64,000 bases of DNA from Caldatribacterium sp051549785 (GTDB lineage Bacteria > Atribacterota > Atribacteria > Atribacterales > Caldatribacteriaceae): assembly GCF_051549785.1 (NCBI RefSeq), contig NZ_CP189974.1:1240001-1304000 (forward strand), in the 5' to 3' direction. Shown in pieces: positions 59,185-64,000 of this stretch; position 1 is the stretch's first letter, and each line of letters begins with the position of its first letter. The translations under genes were made by a program, and so were the position numbers. The notes under the pieces were generated by a model, which searched no databases, had not been told where the DNA came from, and worked only from the letters and a program-made list of their open reading frames with translations.

Positions 59185-59822
59185 AGGATTTCTCACTGTA
59201 CGTCATTACGGACCGAAAGATTCAAAAGCGCAGGAATCTCGAGGTGGTTGAGGAGGCCATTGCAGGAGGGGCTTCTGTCATACAGCTTCGGGAGAAAGAG
59301 CTTTCCGCAAGAGAATTCCTCGAGGAAGCCCTGCTTCTTCGGGACTGCACACGGCGCCACGGAGTCCTCTTCATCGTGAACGACCGGCTGGACATCGCCT
59401 TGGCTAGTGAAGCCGACGGAGTACACCTTGGGCCGGACGACATGCCTCTTGAGTACGCCCGGCGTATTGCTCCTCATCTCATCCTGGGGTACTCCTGTGA
59501 CACTGTGGAAGAAGCGCAGCGGGCGGAACGCCTTGGAGCCCATTATCTGGGAGTGGGAACGGTCTTCCCCACGACGACAAAGAAGGATGCAGGAACACCC
59601 ATTGGCCTTGAGCGCCTTCGGGAAATCAAGAAAGCCGTACGAATCCCCGTGGTGGCTATTGGGGGCATTACTCTGGAGAACCTCGAAGCGGTCCTGGCCA
59701 CAGGTGTTGATGGGGTGGCAGTGGTGTCGGCTATTGTTGGGGCACCCTCGGTGCGGGATGCTGCCTGTGCTTTCCGGAGGACAATCGATGCCTTTCGGAG
59801 GCGGTACCATGGAGCTCCGTGA
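59181..59822 (+). CDS. thiE: thiamine-phosphate synthase ThiE
   Basis: 213 aa TIM barrel that couples HMP-PP and thiazole phosphate. VIQLREKELSAREF, VNDRLDIALASEADGVHLGPDDMPL, VGTVFPTTTKKDAGTPIGL, and VVAIGGITLENL are the active-site loops. GTG start overlapping thiM; thiL starts inside its 3' end (14 bp overlap). Confidence 0.96.
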   Translation: MKDFSLYVITDRKIQKRRNLEVVEEAIAGGASVIQLREKELSAREFLEEALLLRDCTRRHGVLFIVNDRLDIALASEADGVHLGPDDMPLEYARRIAPHLILGYSCDTVEEAQRAERLGAHYLGVGTVFPTTTKKDAGTPIGLERLREIKKAVRIPVVAIGGITLENLEAVLATGVDGVAVVSAIVGAPSVRDAACAFRRTIDAFRRRYHGAP

Positions 59823-60810
59823 CCTTGGAGAATTCGGCCTGATTGCCCGTATCCGTAGCATTTTTTCCTCCACCGTTCCCCTGGGTATCGGAGACGACTG
59901 TGCTGTCCTCCCAGGGAGGGAGGGGTTCTGGTTCCTTGCAACAGTGGATAGCCAGGTTGAGGGTGTGCATTTCCAGGTGTCACTCATTCCTCCGTTTTTT
60001 GTTGGTCGGCGTCTCCTTGTGGCAAATCTCAGCGATATTGCGGCCATGGGCGGTATTCCCCGGTACGCCCTGCTCTCCTTTGCCCTCCGGGAGGATGTCT
60101 CTTTTGTCTGGCTCAACGAGGTCCTTCAGGGCGTTCAGGAAGAGGCTTCCCGGCATGGGGTCGAGGTGGTCGGAGGGAATCTTGCCCGGACTGATGGGCC
60201 AGCGGTGCTTGACCTTGTGCTTCTTGGGGAAGTGGAGCGGGATCGACCGCTCCTTTTGCGGGGCAATGCCCGCCCGGGAGATTGGATTTTTGTCACCGGG
60301 TATCCCGGAGAGGCGAAAGCAGGGCTTATCCTTGCAGAGAGAAAGACGCTCAAGGAGCAATACCGCGGTCTCTGGCAACGGTTTTTTGCCGCTTCGCCTC
60401 GCCTTGACGTTGGGAGGTTTCTTGGAGCGCTCAGGGAACGGGTTGCTCTCATCGATGTCTCTGACGGTTTACTCCAGGATCTTGGGCATATTCTTGAAGA
60501 GAGTCATGTAGGGGCCATTCTCTACGAGGATGCACTTCCTGTGTCACCCCTTCTTGCTCAGTTCTGTGAGGAAGAGGGTTACGACCCCCGGGAATTTGTC
60601 CTCAGGGGGGGAGAGGACTTCGAGCTCCTTTTCACCGTTCCTCCCCACCGGGGAGAGGAACTTCAAAGGGAAATTCCCCAGAGGTTTGGTCTTCCAGTCC
60701 ACTGGGTGGGAGAGATCGTTCAGGGGGAAGGTGTGTACTTGAGGAAGAAGGATAGTATCCTTGTTCCCCTCGTTCCCCAAGGTTTCAATCATTTTATCAG
60801 GAAGGGGTAA
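59809..60810 (+). CDS. thiL: thiamine-monophosphate kinase ThiL
   Basis: 333 aa. It makes TPP from thiamine monophosphate, in the PurM/ThiL fold. VPLGIGDDCAVL, ATVDSQVEGVHF, VANLSDIAAMGGIPRYALLS, GGNLARTDG, ALIDVSDGLLQDLGHIL and LRGGEDFELLFTVP are conserved metal and nucleotide loops. ATG at 59809 with GGAGGCGG upstream. Because it produces the riboswitch ligand, the operon is feedback controlled. Confidence 0.95.
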   Translation: MELRDLGEFGLIARIRSIFSSTVPLGIGDDCAVLPGREGFWFLATVDSQVEGVHFQVSLIPPFFVGRRLLVANLSDIAAMGGIPRYALLSFALREDVSFVWLNEVLQGVQEEASRHGVEVVGGNLARTDGPAVLDLVLLGEVERDRPLLLRGNARPGDWIFVTGYPGEAKAGLILAERKTLKEQYRGLWQRFFAASPRLDVGRFLGALRERVALIDVSDGLLQDLGHILEESHVGAILYEDALPVSPLLAQFCEEEGYDPREFVLRGGEDFELLFTVPPHRGEELQREIPQRFGLPVHWVGEIVQGEGVYLRKKDSILVPLVPQGFNHFIRKG

Positions 60811-60816
60811 GGGAAC

Positions 60817-61644
60817 ATGCGACGAGTGCTGACCATTGCGGGATCCGATTCGGGTGGAGGGGCGGGCATTCAGGCCGATTTGAAGACCTTCTGTGCCTTT
60901 GGCGTCTACGGGATGACTGCCATTACCGCCGTGACGGCTCAGAACACGAAAGGAGTGGACGCTATTTTCCCCCTGCCTCCGTCGATGGTTGCGCAACAAG
61001 TTGAGAGCATTATGGAGGATATTGGGGTCGATGCGGTGAAAACCGGCATGCTCTTCAGCGAAGACATCATCAGGGCCGTAGTGCAAGCCCTCCGCAAGTG
61101 GCCTGTCGAATACCTTGTGGTGGACCCTGTCATGGTGGCCAAAAGCAAAGCGGTGCTCCTTGAAGAGCAAGCTATCCAGGCACTGGTTCAGGAACTCCTT
61201 CCCCTTGCCCATGTGGTCACGCCAAATCTCGAAGAAGCCTCAGTCCTTGCTGGATTCCCGGTACAGAACCTCAGGGATATGGAGGATGCCGCCCGGCGTA
61301 TCAGGGAAAAGGGTCCACGGTACGTCCTTGTTAAGGGAGGGCATCTTCCGGGAAGCGAGGTTACCGATGTGCTCTTTGACGGAAAGGATTTCACGTACTT
61401 TTCAGGTCCCCGCATTGCAACTCCCAATACCCATGGTACAGGGTGTACGTACTCGGCTGCTATCTGTGCGCTCCTTGCCCTGGGGTACACAGTGAAAGAG
61501 GCCGTTGCCGAGGCCAGGCGGTACATGGAACTCGTGATTGCCCACGCCTTGCCCCTTGGGGGAGGATTTGGTCCCACGAATCACCTTGCTCCGCTTTTCC
61601 TCCGGGCCGGTCTTGACCCTCAGGAAGGTGGGCGGTGCTGGTGA
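60817..61644 (+). CDS. thiD: HMP/HMP-P kinase ThiD
   Basis: 275 aa. It phosphorylates hydroxymethylpyrimidine twice. LTIAGSDSGGGAGIQADLKTF, GMTAITAVTAQNT, VDAVKTGML, VVDPVMVAKS, VTPNLEEA, VLVKGGHL, NTHGTGCTYSAAICA. Completes a salvage-only set (no thiC or thiG in the window). Overlaps the DUF72 gene by 10 bp. Confidence 0.96.
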   Translation: MRRVLTIAGSDSGGGAGIQADLKTFCAFGVYGMTAITAVTAQNTKGVDAIFPLPPSMVAQQVESIMEDIGVDAVKTGMLFSEDIIRAVVQALRKWPVEYLVVDPVMVAKSKAVLLEEQAIQALVQELLPLAHVVTPNLEEASVLAGFPVQNLRDMEDAARRIREKGPRYVLVKGGHLPGSEVTDVLFDGKDFTYFSGPRIATPNTHGTGCTYSAAICALLALGYTVKEAVAEARRYMELVIAHALPLGGGFGPTNHLAPLFLRAGLDPQEGGRCW

Positions 61645-62366
61645 CCGTTCGCATTGGGACCTCGGGGTGGATATACGACCACTGGAGAGGTGTGGTGTAT
61701 CCCGAAAATCTCCCCAAAAGGGCATGGCTTGCTTTCTACGCTACCCTTTTTGATACCGTGGAGATCAATGCCTCGTTTTACCACCTCCCCAGGGAAACAA
61801 CCTTCACAAGGTGGTATGCGGAGACCCCACCATCGTTCCTCTTTGCGGTGAAGGCCAGCCGGTACATCACCCATGTGAAGAAGCTCAGGGACGTCGAGGA
61901 GTCCCTTATACAGTTCTTTCGGCGGGTTGAGCTTCTTAAGGAAAAGTGTGGTCCCCTCCTTTTTCAGTTTCCTCCTCGCCTTGCCTTCCACAGGGAAATT
62001 TTTACGGCCTTTGTGGTTCACCTTGCTTCTCATTTCCGGTATGTTTTTGAATTCCGTCACCCGAGCTTCTTCTGCGAAGAAGTGTATGACCTCCTCCACA
62101 GGCACAATATCGCCCTCTGCTTTGCCGATACCCCCTTTTTCCCCTATGCCGAGGTGGTTACGGCCTCCTTTGTGTATTTCCGTCTCCATGGTTCTCGGAG
62201 TCTCTACACCCACTGTTACGATCGAGAAGAGCTCGAATCCTGGGCAGAGAAAATCCGCTCCTTTAGCAGCATGGGGGAGGTCTACTGTTACTTTGACAAC
62301 GACTATCAGGGTTTCGCCGTGCAGAATGCTCGAGAACTCCAGAGGATCCTGGGTTTTAGTCCCTGA
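61635..62366 (+). CDS. DUF72 family protein
   Basis: 243 aa. IGTSGWIYDHWRGVVYPENL, VEINASFYHLP, FLFAVKASRYITHVKKLRD, LLFQFPPRLAF, EFRHPSF, YFRLHGSRSLYTHCY and YCYFDNDYQGFAVQNARELQ are the DUF72 blocks; a TIM-barrel fold of unknown function. GTG start at 61635 overlapping thiD, so it may ride on the thiamine transcript. Converges with osmC (11 bp overlap). Confidence 0.92.
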   Translation: MLVTVRIGTSGWIYDHWRGVVYPENLPKRAWLAFYATLFDTVEINASFYHLPRETTFTRWYAETPPSFLFAVKASRYITHVKKLRDVEESLIQFFRRVELLKEKCGPLLFQFPPRLAFHREIFTAFVVHLASHFRYVFEFRHPSFFCEEVYDLLHRHNIALCFADTPFFPYAEVVTASFVYFRLHGSRSLYTHCYDREELESWAEKIRSFSSMGEVYCYFDNDYQGFAVQNARELQRILGFSP

Positions 62367-62748
62367 GACGGGTGGTAATGGTTTCGACTCCTCTTTTCAG
62401 AGTGTTCATCACTGTGCAGGCCCGCTCTCCCACGGCAAGGAGCTGTTCTTTCTCAGCCCGGGTGAGATTCCCGAGGAACTCCACTTCCATGGTGATGGAG
62501 GCTATTCGCGAGGGTCCTGAAACCACCTCTCCCTCAAGAGCAACCATGACTTTCTCTAAAGGGAGACCCTTGGTTCTGGCATAAGAGAAGACCGTTCCGG
62601 AGAAGCAGCTTCCCAGGGCAGCGAGGATGTACTCTGTGGGCCAGTGGCCAACTTCGCTTTCAGCACCGCTACTTTTGAAGAGGACGGTATCCTCTCCGAT
62701 ACGGGCTTCGATTTTCCCGCGCTGGGCAGTGAGTTCTACTCTGGCCAT
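62356..62748 (-). CDS. OsmC/Ohr family protein
   Basis: 130 aa. Thiol peroxidase family with the two reactive cysteines in LGSCFSGTVF and ERACTVMNTL. It likely reduces organic hydroperoxides. ATG at 62748 with GGGGTGA upstream; an in-frame extension to 62805 has no similarity. It diverges from the lipoprotein gene. Confidence 0.9.
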   Translation of the reverse strand: MARVELTAQRGKIEARIGEDTVLFKSSGAESEVGHWPTEYILAALGSCFSGTVFSYARTKGLPLEKVMVALEGEVVSGPSRIASITMEVEFLGNLTRAEKEQLLAVGERACTVMNTLKRGVETITTRLRD

Positions 62749-62826
62749 GTGCTTCACCCCGCTTGAGGATTTCTTTGAGGTACTGTAACATGGTGCGTGG
62801 AGCAATTATTCCGGGAGGTCATGGCA

Positions 62827-63441
62827 ATGCGCTCAAAAAGGGTTTTTGCAGTACTCGTTTTTGTCGTCCTTGCGGGAATCCTTGGAGGTTGCGCTCAGGT
62901 GGAGCTGGCCGTCCAGGTGGCTCAGGACGCGACTATTCCCCGGGCTCGCATTGCGGTGTACGTCAAGGATTACACGGTCTTTACCCAGCTGAAACAGGCG
63001 GCCTCGGGAGAGTACAGAAAGCTCCCCCCTGAGGAGCAAAAATACGTCATTCTGCAGACTCGAGAGGATGCCTCCCCCTATGTGGTGGCCTGGGAGTGGC
63101 GCTTTCCCGATGACAAAAAGGCAAGAGAGTTCACCGAGCAGTTCCTCGGGAAATCGGCCCGGCTGTACAGGGACCAGGATCTCGTGATTCTTGAAGCCCA
63201 TCTCAAAGGAGAAGACCTCGAGGGTGCGCTGAACGCCCTTGGGGCTTCCAAGGTCAAGCCTTTTCTTGGGTCCATAGTGCTGACGCTTAAAGCCTATATG
63301 CCCGGGGAGATCCTCAGTTACGTCGATGGGACTTTAGAGAAGGATACGGTATGGAAGCAGGAGCTGAACCTTGGCCAGGTGTACCAGGAGAAACCCACCA
63401 TCGATATCGAGGTTGTCGCCCGGGGAGGAGGTTCTCGGTGA
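62827..63441 (+). CDS. lipoprotein of unknown function
   Basis: 204 aa. Signal peptide with lipobox GILGGC (Cys about 22). The mature part has RIAVYVKDYTVFTQLKQ, YVVAWEWRFPDDKKAREF, and a C-terminal β-rich piece (VLTLKAYMPGEILSYVDG) but no recognised family. ATG at 62827 with GGGAGG 8 nt upstream (the ATG at 62821 is too close). GTGA overlap with the next gene suggests translational coupling. Confidence 0.75.
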   Translation: MRSKRVFAVLVFVVLAGILGGCAQVELAVQVAQDATIPRARIAVYVKDYTVFTQLKQAASGEYRKLPPEEQKYVILQTREDASPYVVAWEWRFPDDKKAREFTEQFLGKSARLYRDQDLVILEAHLKGEDLEGALNALGASKVKPFLGSIVLTLKAYMPGEILSYVDGTLEKDTVWKQELNLGQVYQEKPTIDIEVVARGGGSR

Positions 63442-64000
63442 CGCCGAGAGAACGGGTTCTCCACGCCCTGGCCTTTACGGTCACGGACGTTGTCCCTTAC
63501 CAGGTTGACTTCACCATACCGGCGCGAGAGAAAATGTCAGCGTACTTTACAGATCCAGGCTTTCTGGAAAAGCTTGGAAACCATCTTGCCTATGTGAAGG
63601 CCATTCCCCCTTCGGGTCTTCGGGAAGTGGCTCCCGGATTTGTCCGGGACGAATGGGGGGTGGTGTGGAATCGTACCATTGACCCGGATATCGGGAATCC
63701 CACACCGGTGCTCTTGCGCCCGAGTCTTTCAGGGTACCGCTTTCCGGATCCTACCGATCCTCTGCGGTACGCCCATATCCCTGGGTTTGTTGAGCGCCAC
63801 CAGGGCACTTTCAAACTTCTGCGAGAGACGTATACGCTTTTTGAGCGGGCCTGGAGCCTCAGGGGGATGGAGGAATTCTTGAGCGATATGGTCATGCACC
63901 AGGACTTTGTCGAGGACTTGCTCGATGCCATCACCTCCTTCCACCTTGAAGTTATCGATCGAGCCCTGGACCTTGGACTCGATGGGGTTCTCTTTGGGGA
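63438..64000 (+). CDS. URO-D-like (uroporphyrinogen decarboxylase family) protein, partial
   Basis: 187 codons before the window ends. TPRERVLHALAF at the N-terminus, FVRDEWGVVWNRT, and GFVERHQ...LRETYTLFERAWSLRGMEEFLSDM match the URO-D superfamily group that includes methylcobamide:CoM methyltransferase-like proteins. The true function (heme synthesis or a methyltransferase) cannot be decided from this part; the divergent N-terminus favours a methyltransferase-like member. GTG start overlapping the lipoprotein stop. Confidence 0.8.
   Translation, partial: MTPRERVLHALAFTVTDVVPYQVDFTIPAREKMSAYFTDPGFLEKLGNHLAYVKAIPPSGLREVAPGFVRDEWGVVWNRTIDPDIGNPTPVLLRPSLSGYRFPDPTDPLRYAHIPGFVERHQGTFKLLRETYTLFERAWSLRGMEEFLSDMVMHQDFVEDLLDAITSFHLEVIDRALDLGLDGVLFG

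Noticed and set aside
61635..62366. DUF72 as a thiamine enzyme
   Set aside because: It overlaps thiD, but the family is widespread outside thiamine operons; position alone is not enough.
1..64000. tRNA, rRNA, CRISPR, insertion sequences, prophage or integrase genes
   Set aside because: No gap is large enough for rRNA, and no tRNA-like cloverleaf, direct-repeat array, transposase or integrase was seen on reading.

Overview
The window reads as a gene-dense, fairly G+C-rich bacterial chromosome segment. Most genes lie on the + strand, with many 1-14 bp overlaps and no gene-free stretch longer than about 200 bp. The host is a diderm: it carries lpxD, lpxC, lpxA, lpxI, lpxB, an msbA-like exporter, bamA, skp and a tamB-like gene. 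It looks strictly or mainly anaerobic, with a [NiFe] hydrogenase, rubrerythrin, 1Fe superoxide reductase, a minimal SufC/SufB pair and several radical-SAM enzymes. A two-thioredoxin-fold disulfide oxidoreductase hints at a thermophile. This mix would fit a thermophilic uncultured lineage such as Atribacterota (OP9). That assignment is an inference from gene content, not a sequence match. TTG and GTG starts are common.

Layout. 1-3.6 kb: [NiFe] hydrogenase small (partial) and large subunits, maturation protease, a HypA lacking its zinc ribbon, and a HypC domain fused to a HydE-like radical-SAM enzyme. 3.6-9.6 kb (- strand): a four-PAS/GAF/GGDEF/HD-GYP sensor, an RseC-like protein, an alkaline phosphatase, an aldo-keto reductase and a 51-residue small protein. 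9.7-11.6 kb: rubrerythrin, superoxide reductase and a cation efflux protein. 11.5-15.7 kb: xseA/xseB, ribosomal protein bTHX, a lipoprotein, a small membrane protein and an AzgA-type purine permease. 15.7-19.8 kb: an ODC-like decarboxylase, SufC/SufB, a stand-alone Lrp effector domain and a LexA-like repressor without its autocleavage residues. 19.8-26.6 kb: YjbQ, Fe-ADH, cupin, PflA-like radical SAM, a DUF2148 protein, three membrane-anchored proteins of unknown function, the last an 831-residue coiled coil ending in LysM. 26.6-33.4 kb: nitroreductase, DUF951, YchF, B12/radical SAM (- strand), malic enzyme, two-subunit class I fumarase and a ClpP-like membrane protease.

33.4-52.7 kb is a long co-directional run centred on the envelope: topB, murA, mreB, an S55 (SpoIVB-type) protease, tamB-like, bamA, skp, lpxD, lpxC, lpxA, lpxI, lpxB, an lpxB-like paralogue and msbA. 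52.7-56.5 kb: a DUF4416 gene facing a redox cluster (ferritin-like protein, a DJ-1/PfpI-peroxiredoxin fusion that has lost the catalytic residues of both halves, and a protein disulfide oxidoreductase), then a zinc alcohol dehydrogenase. 56.5-61.6 kb: a TPP riboswitch with an intrinsic terminator controls a thiamine salvage operon (thiW, cytX, thiM, thiE, thiL, thiD). 61.6-64 kb: DUF72, OsmC, a lipoprotein and a truncated URO-D-like gene.

The items that look least described are the HypC-HydE fusion beside a zinc-less HypA, and the doubly inactivated PfpI-Prx fusion in its redox cluster. No tRNA, rRNA, CRISPR array, insertion sequence or prophage was seen.
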